A stretch of DNA of 64,000 nt from Psoroptes ovis (GCA_002943765.1 PQWQ01000026.1:62001-126000); one strand, 5' to 3'. Shown: positions 13,201 to 26,632, counted from the stretch's first letter. The notes: generated by a model from the sequence alone, not told the origin. Made by a program: numbers and translations.

Positions 13201-13980
13201 TTTTGGTTCATTTTCGATATCACCAATCCATTCAAGTTTGTCTTTTTCAATCACATCCATATGAACATATTTACCTGATCGGATATCATCGATATCGATT
13301 GGTATTTTTTCGATTATAATTGTTTCATCAGATATTTGTTTTGAATTGTCATTTGAATTATTTTGATTCAAATCATTCGTATCTTCATTGAATTTAGACG
13401 TTGAACGATATGGAAATTTTTTACTTTTTAAAAATTCTATAGTTTTTGAACTCAATTTCGACATAACTTCACTGCGTAATCTTTCGATATCGTCAGTTTT
13501 CATTTGATTCAATAAGGTTTCATTTTCTAGTCTAATATCAGTAATTTCTTTTTGCCAATTTTTCGATCCAAGACCAATACCTGTAATCAGTGAATGTTGT
13601 TCAGTATTTTTATCATCTTCACAACTATTTTCAACGTTTTGTTTCAAATATTTTTGAGCATATAAACTTCTTGTTGATTTCTTGATTGGTTGATTCAAAT
13701 CTAATGACAAACAAGGTGCTTCAGGGAATCCGTTTAAAGGTTTATCATTATTATCAAAGAACAAAGATGGATTCGGATTCTTTTCTACAATTTTAAAATC
13801 TAATTTAACAATATCATGATTATCATGCAATTCTGATTCAGATTTCGACTCTTTTGATTCATTGTGATCGATTGATGGCGTTTCATTTGATGATCGACTT
13901 GATTTATTGGCCAAGAATTCTTGCTGTTGACGTATTAGATCATCTTCATCTTCATCGATATTCGGGCGCTTTACAAACAT
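10208..13980 (-). CDS. RPAP1: RNA polymerase II-associated protein 1 (RPAP1)
   Basis: Two exons, 13980..10612 and 10543..10208, give 1234 aa; the 68-nt intron is phase 0. The N-terminus (MFVKRPNIDEDEDDLIRQQQEFL) fits the RPAP1 N-terminal box. A second conserved block near residue 310 (AGYTINELFMYLQSKFPSQK, then ALKVFEKI) is the RPAP1 C-type domain, followed by a long helical-repeat region. RPAP1 helps assemble and import RNA polymerase II. The sequence is less conserved after about residue 450, and the identification rests mainly on the two N-terminal domains. It is the longest gene here by coding length. DPM2 begins 165 bp downstream on the same strand. Confidence 0.82.
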
Positions 13981-14174
13981 CTTTAAATCTTGATTTCAAA
14001 TTCAAAATATTTGACAAGGATCAAACAGAATATCAACAATTAAAATACGCGCAAATCATTCACAAACAAAGTATGCAAAGAAAAAATGAAATCAATTGAT
14101 GATTTTCAATGAAAATTTCAATTTTATTTTTTATACAAAAATAAATTAACGAAAATTCCTTTGAAAAAATAAAA

Positions 14175-14552
14175 TTAAACTTTAAATGATTTCTTATTTT
14201 TCAATCTTTTAACCAATTTCTTCTGTTTCTTTAGCCTTCGTCCATTCATCCATTCAGGATATTGTCCAAATTTATTCATAAGCGTTTTACGATCACGCTC
14301 GGTTTGATCGGTTTCCATTGATATGAAATTTTCATCATTTTTCAATTGTTCATCCGACGTAGTTGGTGTTGTATCCATTTTCGTTCGTAATTTCATCAAT
14401 TCCATTTCTTGCATTTCATTGATTGCTTTTTGTTCATTTTCTTTTGATTTTTTTACCATTTCGACCAATCGATTCAGCTCTTTTTGTCCATAACGAACGC
14501 GTTTGATTGCACGCATTTTACGTTTTTGTTTACTTCGAATACTTTTGGCCAT
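14175..14552 (-). CDS. LLPH: LLP homologue, nucleolar protein (LLPH)
   Basis: A single exon of 125 aa. The start MAKSIRSKQKRKMRAIKR and the C-terminal block KFGQYPEWMNGRRLKKQKK are the two conserved ends of the small LLPH family; the middle is acidic and variable. The protein is very basic overall, consistent with a nucleolar role in ribosome assembly. It lies 194 bp upstream of the RPAP1 start on the same strand, with separate start and stop codons. Confidence 0.82.
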   Translation of the reverse strand: MAKSIRSKQKRKMRAIKRVRYGQKELNRLVEMVKKSKENEQKAINEMQEMELMKLRTKMDTTPTTSDEQLKNDENFISMETDQTERDRKTLMNKFGQYPEWMNGRRLKKQKKLVKRLKNKKSFKV

Positions 14553-14959
14553 TTGGATGAAAATTTCAAAGGAAAATATGGTTCAAATTGATGAAAATTT
14601 CAAAACAATCAAAAAATCAAAACAAATCGAACAAAACGTGGAATTTTAAAAATTCACAAACAACGTTACTGTGTAGAAATAGTGGGAAAAAATTTAAATT
14701 TTTTATACTTTTTTCAATCAAATATTTTATTATTATGCGAATGATTAAATATTCTTGGTTTAGATAGATTAACACAAACACTATAGATAGATAAATATGC
14801 TGAACAATAATACTGGATAAAATTCTAGATTAAAGAGCAAAACATGAATTAGTGGAGGGCTATTGAATGATTAATACGGATTTCAATACAATAAAATCTA
14901 AAAACAAAAACAAATTCAATCGTAACCACTCAGTTTGTAATTGATCATTGGAAAATCAC

Positions 14960-15709
14960 TTAGAATAATAAATCTTCATCTTGTTCATCTTCAAGTATGT
15001 TTGTTGGTTCTTTATATTGATTACCCAGCCGTTTTTTCAACTCGTTCATTTCAGCTTCATGTTTTGCACGTATTTTTTTCTTTTTTTCTTGAATTTTTTT
15101 CAAACGATAAAATTCTTCACGTTCCATTTCATCCAATTCGGATTGTATATAACTAATGGTTGATTCAATACGTGGTATGAGAACATATTCCAATGCATTC
15201 ACACGACGATTAGTGATTTTGATCACTTCATCCAATGTAATGAAACTAGTTTGTAATGATGCTAGCTCCACCAACAATTTGATCGCATTGGCATAATTTT
15301 TCTTTATTTTCGTCAACTGTTGTCCACCACGTGCCAAACCAGCAAATTCATTAACATCGCTACAATTTTGAAATGTTTCAAATGATGGCAAATTTACGCC
15401 AGCAACATTTTCTTTCCTCGAACGAACTTTGATTTGAGCGTTGGTAACATTTTGCAAAATAATATGATTAAAATCACTACCAACAGTGAATTTAGCTTCG
15501 GCCAAACTAAACGATGCTTCTCGCATTACATTGCCCATCAGGTTTTTTGTTTCAATAATTTTTCTCAAAATTGTACGAAAACGTATTTGCAATGCATCAG
15601 CTTTTTTCTTCAACAGCGAATGACCTTTTTGGGCACCTTTCAATCGGCCTTTCATTATTGCTAATGCCATTCTTGATGGGAAAATATTGATACGATCTTT
15701 AGCACTCAT
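14960..15709 (-). CDS. ATP6V1D: V-type proton ATPase subunit D
   Basis: A single-exon 249-aa frame matching subunit D along its length: SAKDRINIFPSRMALAIMK at the start, LLKKKADALQIRFRTI near residue 45, ETFQNCSDVNEFAGLARGGQ near 115-135, and NRRVNALEYVLIPRIESTI near 170-185. It forms the central rotor shaft of the V1 sector, coupling ATP hydrolysis to proton pumping. Length equals the animal norm (about 247 aa). It is divergently arranged with CHID1, 391 bp away. Confidence 0.95.
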   Translation of the reverse strand: MSAKDRINIFPSRMALAIMKGRLKGAQKGHSLLKKKADALQIRFRTILRKIIETKNLMGNVMREASFSLAEAKFTVGSDFNHIILQNVTNAQIKVRSRKENVAGVNLPSFETFQNCSDVNEFAGLARGGQQLTKIKKNYANAIKLLVELASLQTSFITLDEVIKITNRRVNALEYVLIPRIESTISYIQSELDEMEREEFYRLKKIQEKKKKIRAKHEAEMNELKKRLGNQYKEPTNILEDEQDEDLLF

Positions 15710-16100
15710 TTTTTTGTAGCCGAAGATTACAATTTAATTTCATTCAATTTTAGTAAAAAAGGAAAAAACAAATCTGTCAAAACAGAACTGAGCTATGTTT
15801 TGGTTTTTAAACAAAAAAAACTATTTCAACATAATTAGCTTTGAAAATGTGTTAAAATTGATGACCGAAAAAAAATTGATTTAAATATTCTTATTGTTTT
15901 TTATTGATTTATCGGAAAATATTTTAATTTAAAAATCAATTAAACGAAAAACTCGTTATACAATGATTACATTGTTGTTATGGCAAGTGAATAATTGTCA
16001 TTGACAGTTGTTTAAAAAAGCATAAAATCACTTATTTCACTTGAATTTCGTCAAATGTCAAAATTGATTCAAATTTCTGAATGACTTAATATTTTTAACA
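15710..16100. promoter_or_regulatory. Shared divergent upstream region of ATP6V1D and CHID1
   Basis: A gene-free 391-bp stretch between two start codons pointing apart. It must contain both 5' UTRs and probably both promoters. The sequence is AT-rich with short inverted repeats, but I see no TATA box or factor site that I would place with confidence. Confidence 0.5.
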
Positions 16101-17488
16101 ATGTTTTCAGGTGATAATCTTTCATTATTATTGCTGATATTGATCATATTCATCGATATCGAACTTATACAATCAACATTAAGTAAATCTGATCGTCGAC
16201 CATCGAAAACACATCAGGTTTTCAATCAGTCATCGATGTTTAAAATGATAGTTTTTGGTCTAATTTCCGTTTTTCCAACCTTAGCCAATCGAACCGAATG
16301 GTCCAGTATCTCAGAGTGTCTTCGAACGATCATTAGTGGTTTCCAATGTCAAACCTAAAGACATTCTACGTGAATATCGATCTTATAGTCTCGATGGTAA
16401 ACAAGTTAAAAATTTCAATGGTACCGTATTGGCTTATGTAACACCTGTATGTTTTGACTGTGATTTTGAAAATATTTTAAATGACACTTTATCAAATATT
16501 TTCCAGTGGAATTCTCATGGTTATGATGTTGCGAAATTATTTGCAAAAAAATTCACACATATTTCACCTGTTTGGCTACAAGCACGTTTGAATGATGATG
16601 AAAATGATATAATTGTCGATGGTAAACATGATATTGATTATGGTTGGATGCAAGAATTACGAGCAGCGAATAACCGGATAAAAATAGTACCACGTGTACT
16701 ATTCGAACGAATGACACATCCCCAATATATGCAATTGATTACTGATTCATCATTATCCAGACAAATTGGTCGTCATTTAGCTGATTTAGCTCGTAAATAT
16801 GAATTCGATGGTTATGTGATTGAAATATGGCGTGCATATGCTGGCCAACATCGATTAGATTTAGCTCGAATGTTCGAATTGATAACCGAACAATTATCAA
16901 AATCGAAACTTGAACTTCATATTGCTGTACCACCGCCCGTTTATTATGGTGATTCAATGAGCACATTCCAGAAAGATGATATCGAACGTTTAGCACCGTT
17001 TATTCGTGGATTTTCTGTGATGACTTACGATTATTCAGATCCATCCCGTCCAGGGCCCAATAGTCCACTGAATTGGATACAAAAATGTATACGTCTACTG
17101 GCACCTAAAGATGCTAGTCCGGTAAGGAAAAAAATTCTTGTTGGCCTAAATTTCTATGGAAATGATTATTCAATAACTGGTGGTGGCCCCATTCTTGGTC
17201 AAAAATATATCGAAATTCTTGATAAACATCGGCCAAAAATTCTGTGGGACGAGCAATCAGCTGAACATTATTTTGAATACAAGTATGTATTATTATTTCG
17301 TCTGATTTTCAAATAACCAAAATTCAATTTTTACTCCATAAAACAGAGAATCAAGCGGCCGTAATCGTGTATTTTATCCAACATTATATTCCTTGCACAA
17401 GCGTATAGAATTGGCAACAAAAATGGGCACCGGTCTATCCATATGGGAAATTGGACAAGGATTAGATCATTTTTATGATTTACTTTAA
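16101..17488 (+). CDS. CHID1: Chitinase domain-containing protein 1 (CHID1)
   Basis: Four exons, 16101..16217, 16315..16446, 16507..17282 and 17347..17488, give 388 aa. The N-terminus has a signal-peptide-like hydrophobic stretch (LSLLLLILIIFI). Conserved blocks are YVTPWNSHGYDVAKLFAKKF, SPVWLQ, FDGYVIEIW, GFSVMTYDYSDPSRPGPNSP, ILVGLNFYGNDY and, at the end, GLSIWEIGQGLDHFYDLL. It is a GH18-fold protein of the secretory or lysosomal route. The chitinase motif DxxDxDxE is not kept: residues 184-191 read DGYVIEIW, with tryptophan where the catalytic glutamate should be, as is usual for CHID1, so a binding rather than hydrolytic role is inferred. Intron 1 has a weak donor (CAG/GTTTTC). Intron 2 is 60 nt with no in-frame stop. 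Confidence 0.9.
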
Positions 17489-19270
17489 TAATAATTGAGA
17501 AAATAATAAGAAATATTAAATTTTAAACAATAAATTTTTCAGGAAAATTTTCATTTTATCATAATTTTTCATAGTTTTGAATGTGAATGAATTGAATGGC
17601 TGAATCTATGAAAAAAAATTGAAATAATTCATAGTCATAATAATTCATTATTATTACTTTAAATTGTTAAATATTTCATAATTAGCAATAGTATAATGGT
17701 TGAAAGTTAGTTAAAAGGTGCCGAAAGAATGTTTTCGTGATTTCGAATTTGTGTATTTAGTGTTTGTTTTGAGGATAATATTGTTGTTGTTTTGGAACTA
17801 ATATTTAAAGCTTTGAATGAATGTTTTGAATGATGTTTTCGATTGAAATATCTTCGACGAATCATTGATTGATTGATTGTAAAAATCATATGATTTTGAA
17901 TGATGAAGAAAAAAAAAATTTTCAAAAATAAATTATTTCTCATTTAAATATATTTCATATATAATGACATATATGTAATGTAATTCATTCATTGTTCTTC
18001 AGGTCTATGCTCTATTTGAATATTAGAATCGATGACTTAAGAACAATATTTTGTTTCTAATTAAAAAAATTTTTATGAGTGAAAAATTAATTAATTAATT
18101 GAAATTTATGTCAATTAGAATTTCAATCAATTAATTAAGTTTTTCATTTAAATAATTATTTTTGAAAAATTGATAATTTTAGAGATTTTCCGCTTTTCTT
18201 CTTCTTCTTCTTCAATGATGTTTGTTTTGATTAGTGGTGTAATTTGAATGAATGATTGTCGAAGTATTATTTTTGGTCTTTGTATTATTTTAAATTGAAA
18301 AGTTAATAAAAACAAACAGATGATTTAGAATATAATTAATTAATTAGTGAAACTGAATATAATTTGTTTTTAGCTTTGAAATATGGGTGTTGTTTTTCAT
18401 TCAATTCAAGCTTATTAATTGGTAAAAAAAAAACTAAATTTGACTAAATGCACCTAAAACTTTGACGACAAAGCATGTTTATGAATATGTTTGCGGTGGT
18501 GGAGTTGTTTGTGTGAATGGGTGTTTTTCAAAACATTGATTTGAATTTGTTGTTATTTGGACGATTGATTGACTGATGATCAATGATTATTGATGAGATA
18601 ATTTAGATTATTTAAATAAATTGGAAAAAATTCGGTCAATAAATTTTGTTTTGCAAAAGTCATTTTTGATTGCAAAAATCGATTGGATAAATTAATGATT
18701 TTTGTCATGCCAAAATTTTTTTAAATTCAAACCAAATTTGGCTCAATATAATTCGATGATATATGTGTGTGTTTCATAAATCGGGTCGTCTATTATTTCA
18801 AAGTGTGAATGTGTCAATAAGAGGACTTATTTAAAGTATTCAAAATTCGTAGTTCATTGGGTAGTAGTAGTAATTATAATTAATTAATCTCCAATTCGGT
18901 TTTCGAATATCATTATTAGAATATTTTTTGAATTTAGCTGCTGCTGTATGTATGTAATGGATCAATAAACTTTGCTATAATAAATTTCAATATGTTTGAA
19001 TAGAATTATTTTGAAAAAGGACAGACAAATAATTGTTGAAAAAAAAAATTGTCACAGGTTATGTCAATTTGAAGATATGCTAAATAATAGAAGATAATGA
19101 TTGATAATAATAATAATAATTGATGATGATTATGGATGAAGAGGATGATTGTTGAGAAATGTCAATTTGATATCTGATGATTATTATTGTTCATTGCTGG
19201 TCATTTTTTTTTTTAATTTTAAGTATTATAATATCATTAGCTGTTTTTTCTTTTGTTAAATTTCTATTTT
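17489..19270. other. Intergenic / probable Argonaute 3' UTR
   Basis: A 1.8-kb AT-rich stretch between convergent CHID1 and the Argonaute gene. No supported coding sequence was seen. Much of the right side probably forms the 3' UTR of the minus-strand Argonaute gene. TAAT and AAT simple repeats occur near 18080-18140, 18890 and 19105. Confidence 0.5.
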
Positions 19271-22200
19271 TCAAGCAAAATACATGACTTTGAATGAATT
19301 AGGATGCAATGCAATCGAACGTGACATTGCATCGACTGTTCGATCATCGAAAGTTGTTCCAGGAATATGACTGGTACCTTCACCACTGTTCATAAGATTG
19401 ATAATTTTAGAAAAATAAACGAAAATTTATAATTAAGATAACATACGTGGAAGCAGGTTCACTGTCAGGAAATGAAGTATTGGATTCAACTTCGGATCGA
19501 TTCAACCTGCATTGAGTAAGGGGAAAACAAATCAATTAATCAATCAGGCCAAATACAAGATACTAACCTGTCAATTTCTTTCAGATCGACCAGATGATAA
19601 CGAGCACGGAATGCAACCAAATGAGCGTAATAAGCCGGAGCTGGAATCGATACCGAACGTGTGCATCTTACATATGTGTGGCAAAGTTGATAAGTCAACA
19701 ATTGAATTTCATCTAAAAAAATGGAGAGCATTAATTTAGAACAATCAAATTAAAATAAAATAATGAAGAATTACCAGCAGTGAAATCATTATCATCCCAT
19801 AAAACATGATAATGTGATGGGCGACTGGTGCCTTGAATACCAGCATGTGAACATAAATAGAAATCAAATTCAGTAGGATGAGTAATGCCAACATCGACAG
19901 TAGTACCGGCCGGAATGTTGCCACTTTTACCGACTTGTTCTTTTTCTTTGACACAAAATAATCGTGTATGATGACGTTTCTGTGTTACAATGAAAGTGAT
20001 ACCAGGCCGATAATCTTCTTCAAGTTGAACACAAGCTTTTCGAATGGCAATCAATTCATGTGTTAATACTTGTTGAAATTGACCTTCACTCACACCATCT
20101 CGATACAAAATTATACGATATGGCTTGAAACGGGTTGTTCTATAAAATTGAACCAATAGTTCTTTAACCATTGTGCTTAAATCTCTAATGACTTCTTGGC
20201 GATGTTGTTGCACTCGAACAGTTGCTGCGTAACGACTCGGATGGCCATCCATTGAGCCGACCACAGCAGCAATGGATGGCTTTTTAGTATCACCAGCCGG
20301 TGGATGAGTGACATCTGCGCCCAAAAATATCACAGGCTCACTGAACACCTTCGGTCTGAGTTATTGATTGAGAAGAATTAATTATCATAAAACTAAGAAG
20401 ATAAATTTTAGTCACCTCAAATTCGGTACCAAAATATTGTTGATTCCTCCCAATTTAACATTGATCTTAAGACATAAATTCGATAATGTTTGTGGCGATG
20501 TTTTCAATACATTTTTGGTCTGTACACATTGTGTGGCTATACCCAAAACAGTGTCACCAACACGTTTAACTTCAGCATAGACTGGTGTTTTACCAGGCAA
20601 CACACATACAACCAATTGTAATCCGACAAATGATTGCTTTAAATAACGGAACATAGGCTCAACTTGATCAGCACCGGTCGCATATTTGCAGAAACATGGT
20701 TGACCAATAATAGGCATACCAGCATCGCTAGAAATTTTCTGTAAACTTTGTGTGAACGTGCGTAATGAATCTTCACGACATGTTCGTTGTGGTGTAAAAC
20801 AAGCAATAGCCCAAGTACGAATTTCAACACCAATATGAAATTGTTTATTACGCATATCCCAAACACCATAACTCGGTATAGCTTGTTGTTTTGTACGACC
20901 ACCATATTGAATTTTCGGTGCAGGTAATATTCGTCCTTTCACTTCCATCATCATGTTTGAGATGCTAAGACCAAATTCTTGAACATAAGGATCATTATTG
21001 AAATCTGCTTTTTGGACAAGATTATTTATTTCTCGTTCACGGTCAGGTGCTGAACGAGCGGTGGCTTTGATCATCGTTGATGTTTGCATATCAGTCAATT
21101 TTTTAATACATCGTTGACCCGGTACTATATTACACACTTCGATTGGAAGATAAGTATGCTTGTGCTCTTGACCCACTTGAAGACAAGGCAGATTCGGATA
21201 TCTATGGAGGCAAAATATACAATAATTACATTACAATCAATTAAATGGAAATTTATGAATAAATACCGCAATTTCATGTTATATTTGTCCAAGAAATATT
21301 TGGCCACAGTACACTCAATTGTCTGTCCATTTTCAAGTTGCAATGGGAAAGACTGAAGCTGTGCTGAACGTCTAGTAACATTACAAACGCGATACTTTCG
21401 TCGCATATTACCACAATGAGTGATTTCAATTTTTAGACCTTTGATCTCTTTGGTGAATTTGGTACGCTGTGAATCAGTCAATGATTTTCGAATTAGATCG
21501 AAATCGCGGAAATCCAATACTTCCATTAGGAAATCGACGACTGGTTGTGCTTTATAAAATGCAGTGGCTGAAACATCAATATTCAGTGACATTTTCCATT
21601 GTGATGGACGGACTGATTGATGGAAACCGAACCATACTTCACGACCACCACCCAATGGATGGAAATAGCCTTCCGGTGATGTGAAAAAGGAGCGACCGAC
21701 AGGCGTGTACGTCATAGATGGCAGATGGCGCATAACAACGTCTAAAGCTTGTATCGAATCCAGTGGCATGGTACGAGCGTTTCCTCGAAGAGCATCTTCA
21801 AGCAAATCTAAATTGACTTTTGACACATATTTGATTGCAACTCGGAACACACGATCTTTTCCTTCACCAGGTAAAGTAACCTCTAATTCTACTTTATCTC
21901 GACCAATAGGTAAGTCATCACGTGTATAGATATTTTTTCGGCCATCAAATACAGGTTTTATGTTGCCAAATATTTTGTTATAAGCTTGCACCATAATTTC
22001 AATGATTTCTCGATTGATTTTTCTAGGACATTTTTCCGGTGTAATCGTAACATCATAGTGATGAAGAAAACCACGCGGCATCGTAATTTGGAAATGATTA
22101 GCTCGTAATTGAATAGGAAATCCATAGCGGCCATAATCAGGGCGCCTTGGTGAAATAAATCTTGGACCAGTATAGCCAATATCGCCCATTGCAATATTAC

Positions 22201-22800
22201 CACTGCCACCTAAACCACCGTTTCCGCCACCACCTTGTAAACCACTCGTAGATGGAACGACCGAACTTCCCGGCGTAACAGTGCCGATCGGACCGACTGT
22301 TCCTCCTCCACCATTGCCACCGGTTCCGGCTGATCCTACAACTAATGATCCAGGAGCAAATTGGCCATGTTGAACGATTGTTGGAGGTTGAAGTGGAGCT
22401 TTTCCCCTATTATTTGAGGCTGAATAAAAAATGATATTAATTGTGACCCTTAAATAAGCTATTCAAGCTTACGTTGTGTTCCTAATGGAAACATGTAGGG
22501 TGCTATAGTCTGATTCGGTTGCTGCTGAATTTGGCTTGATAACAATGGTGGCGATGATGTTGATGTCGATGATGATGACGAGCTGGAGCCGATTGGTGGC
22601 GGCAGTGGCTGTGATGGTGGTTGACCTCCAGTGGATACAGCAGCAATCGATGGCGACAATCCAGTAATAGCAGCAGCAGCAGCACAAGCAGCCGATGGTA
22701 TTGATGTTGAAAAAATATCGTCAAAGACGACTGCACTCGTCGATATACCGTTTAAATGTGCGAAAGCCGTGTTGAATGATTTATTAAATACTTGCGGATT
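19271..22800 (-). CDS. AGO1: Argonaute protein, Ago1-type
   Basis: Seven coding exons are read: 22800(open)..22473, 22419..21267, 21201..20416, 20355..19775, 19712..19568, 19506..19447 and 19385..19271. All six junctions agree in phase; introns are 53-65 nt. Order of parts: Gly/Ser/Pro-rich leader, N domain from RRPDYGRYGFPIQLRANHF, PAZ (including VCNVTRRSAQLQSFPLQ), MID (TPVYAEVKRVGDTVLG) and PIWI. PIWI keeps the D of FLGADVTHPPAGD, the D of YRDGVSEGQF and the H of SHYHVLWDDN, so slicer residues seem present. The protein ends MYFA, the usual Argonaute terminus. It binds small RNAs in silencing, most like the miRNA-type Ago1 clade. The start is unresolved: the first exon stays open up to a stop at 22801-22803 but holds no in-frame ATG, so the true start is probably in an upstream exon. 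Confidence 0.95.
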
Positions 22801-25800
22801 TTATCCGAAATTAGTTGAAATTTATGTAATTTTTTTCTGTTTGTTTGTTTAAAGAACCGATTTTTTTTCGAATGATAATAATTTATGTTTGATAATTTGT
22901 CGATAATTCTTTTTTCTTCTTCGTTTAAAAACAAAAATCAAATTAAAATCAGCAAAATCAACAATGATTCGTTCGAAAAATTGTAAACAATTAATCCATA
23001 TCCCTAAATAAATAAATATTCATAATCATTTGAATAAATGATAAATTTTGGATAAAAGGAGACTTATTACTAATCGTATTTTGACTTTGATAATAAATGA
23101 AAAATTGAGAAATACCTTTTTTTCAAGTGACACAACAAAACACACACACCTTAATTGAATTTATATACAAACTATCGATTATTATTATTATATGGTGATG
23201 TTGAACAGTATTCTTTGGTCGATTTGGTGGACGACGTATTATATACAATTAATTTGGTTGTTTTGACACATAAAATCAATTCGATGATGATGTTAAAATC
23301 AGTTTCAATCAAAAACAAAAAATGAAATCAAATATACAGTGATGAATTGAATTTTTAAAAAAATAATTCAAAATTCAGTTTCAAATAATTCAAAAAAATA
23401 CAGATTATCTTTATTATTAACTGATTAATTTGATCAAAAATTGATAATTTTTTTTCAAAATTGAATTCTGATTAATTCATTTAGAACCAAAATGTGAGGT
23501 GAGTAAAATTCTATGGGCCAAAATGTAATCAAAACAAATAATAAAACAAAAATCGTTGATGATGATGACACAACGACAACAACAACAACGACAACACCAG
23601 CACCAACAAGCACACACACACACACCAAAACAACACACTTTTTTTTTGACGAATCCACTCACTTTTCAACCAGGAATTATTGTTCCTGTTGTGTTGAAAT
23701 TAACAACAATATTAACAGCAGCAGCAGCAACCAACAACAACATTAAACACAGCATATGTGCATTGTATATATATATATATTGCTATCAATGTATAAGCAC
23801 ACTTTGTTTGCTCATTATCAATATAAATCGTTCATTCATATATCGTTTTGAAAGCGTTGTGCTGAGTGGTGTTGTTGTGTTGCTCTGAAATAGGGATGGT
23901 GGTGGTGGCGGCGACGGTGATGATGATTGAATGGTTGAATATATGAGGACTATATATGCAATATTGCTTCTAATACACACGAAAACATGCAATATTCAAT
24001 GATGACTAGGGGCAAATGATTTGCATTTTAGGCGCTTTTGTTCATCGATGATGATGATAATGATGAACGAAGGGAGCGAGACACACAGCCAAATGAATGA
24101 CGCCCAAATGCTGGGGGTAATACCAAAAATTTAAATGATTCGAATTATTTTTTAATTATCGAATTTTATTCGAAATTGCACTGACACCCAGCTAGTCACC
24201 TACCTACCCATATGACGGTAATAGCAACAGCAGCAAATGCTAGCAGCACACGTGGCTGAAGCATCATCAGGCATATTGCTGCCTGATCAAGATGGCCGCC
24301 AATTTTTTTCAAATTTTTTATTTCACTTTTCGGTGCTACTACCTTTTTTCCTCTAATATAATTTGTTGCTGCTACTACTGCTGCTATCACAGATTAATTG
24401 ATGTGTGATCATAGTAGTTGTAGTAGTAGTGGTATTAGTAAACAAAAAAGGTGGCGGGAAAAAAATGAAAAATTAAATTTGATTTGAATTAAAACTGATA
24501 TTACATAATTGTCATGTTTGTATTTAATAATTCAAAATTTATAATTTGAAACACATTGAAAATCAGGATAAATAATTTAAATAAACAGATTTGAATCAGA
24601 AATAATAGAAAATAAGACGCATAAAAATAGATGCTTTTCAAGGATACATTTTTTGTTTGAACAAATGTTTTGAAAAGGTGCCGTTTATAAGGAACGAAGG
24701 TCATTTCGAAAATTTTTCAAGGATTTTTTCTTTAACCAGGGTATTTTTTCAAGGTGTACAACACTCAATTACTTACTTTAAAAATAAAACATTTGTCATT
24801 AGTTTTCGCGAAGGTAAGAAAACGAAAACAATAGACTGAACCAGAAATAACAAAAATATAGCCTTAAAAATTTCTATTATTGTCAATGACATCCGCAAAA
24901 TAACTAGTTCAAGGTTTGTATCATGTTCATTTTGGTTTTTTTTCTTTTGTTATCCTTAAAATAAAAACATAAATCATTCGCCGATCAGGTCATGTGTCAT
25001 ATATTTTGTTTTGGTGACCTAGAAATACTGATACCCACCGGATAAATCTGACCCCTAAGATGCTTAAGACACTATCAATCGATACAATCAAACAAATTGA
25101 ATTCCCGGAAGGATCAATGGAACAGCTGACAGAGAGCTTCAACGATTCGATAATTGGCTAATTGAATCAATAAATAACCATGTTGAATAATACACTCCAT
25201 GGTCATGGACATAATAATAATTAGCCAAAACACATTATTTGGCCCAATCAAACATCCATAAATCATGGCACCTATTACATAATACGTAATTCTATTCTAT
25301 ATACCACCCACATCTAATGGGAATGAATGAACAAAGATTGAATTCACTCTCGTTGAATGATGTAAGAAAACATATTTGAAGAATATTTGAAATGATCAAC
25401 TCGTATTAACGTATTACATTACAAACATTGCTATATGTGAAACAAGCAAGCAAGCAACACTACTACATCATATCATGATCATGATCATCATCATCTCAAT
25501 TCACTTGAATTTCAATTCAATTCAACATTATGAATAACAATAAACCGTAAGCATAAACTTGTATGATCTTGTTTTTTTGCACTTTATTTCAATTTCAATT
25601 CATTTCATTTTAGTTCATAGAAATTTTCAAATTCATTCATTTTTCACTGAGTGTTTTTTCGATCTAAAATTGTTTATTTATATTCGTTGTGTATATTCGT
25701 AGAATATGAAGAATTTCGTCTAAATTTCAATGAAAATGAATGAATTGCTTGAATTATTACGCAGCCAGCAACAATAACAACAATAAAACAACGAAGACAT

Positions 25801-26632
25801 ATCAATCCAAATCATTTCATAAATCAATTGAATTCATATTTGATCAATGAATTTTTATCAAAAAAATCTTCTGGGAAAAACTGTATGAAGACCTTCTAAT
25901 GGTGCTTCTTTGGAAGCTCAAATTGATCAAGATTAAAATTGATTAATTGGATTCTTATTGCATTCAGTGCAATTTTCAGGTAAGATTTCTTTCTGTTTTG
26001 TTTTGTTTTGAGTCGATTTATCTCGACATTGAATCGGCTTGTTTACTTAGTAATTATCTTAAACATATCAAACTATCCGAGCCTACATATTGCATAACTC
26101 TTCAAAGATATCAAATATCAGATGATATCAATGATGAAGAAGAAGAGAAATGAATATTTTTCATTCGAATTTCTCTTTTTTTTTTTTTTTTTTTTTTGAT
26201 TAAATAAAATAAAATCAATTAATTTCAAAACATTTCATATCATTTAATTTGAATTAATCAGAAAAAATATGTTGCAAAACAAAATAATATTCAATTTCAA
26301 TCTAAAATTTGAACTTGATCTTGTTTTTGTTTTGTTTTACTTTGTACAATATCACCAGTGATATTGAAAAACATGTTCAAACACATTTAATGTGAATGAT
26401 TAAATTGATTATTATTCGCGATAAATTGCGCCTGCAATCTATCAAATTATCATTCATTTATTTAGATAGATAGAAGTTCATATTTGTTTGTAATGGTTGA
26501 TTCAATCCTTTTTTTTCTGCCAAACAATTCAGACATAATTTGATTTCTGTTTAATTTCTTTGAATTAGATTAAATTATCTGCAGTTTTTCTAGGTTCATA
26601 ATGTGAAAAATTGGATTAAATCGCTGTGGATT
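22801..26632. other. Divergent intergenic region between Argonaute and PHTF
   Basis: A 3.8-kb stretch with no supported coding gene. It contains CAA, GTT and CAG simple repeats (about 23550-23750, 24360-24430), an (AT)n tract near 23767 and a T run near 26171. It must hold 5' UTR or leader exons of both genes, including probably the missing Argonaute start exon. The short open frames here are low-complexity. Confidence 0.5.

Noticed and set aside
22503..22736. Cys- and His-rich frames overlapping the first Argonaute exon
   Set aside because: They are other-frame readings of GCT/CAG and TCA repeats that are explained by the Argonaute leader exon.
23455..23992. Several short frames between Argonaute and PHTF
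   Set aside because: They consist of poly-T, poly-Q, Val/Cys runs from CAA/GTT and CA repeats and show no start context or family similarity.
24196..24390. Possible Argonaute start exon (minus-strand ATG frame ending near a GTAGGT donor)
   Set aside because: The composition is unlike an Argonaute leader and no phase-matched acceptor before 22473 could be confirmed; kept only as an idea under the missing-start finding.
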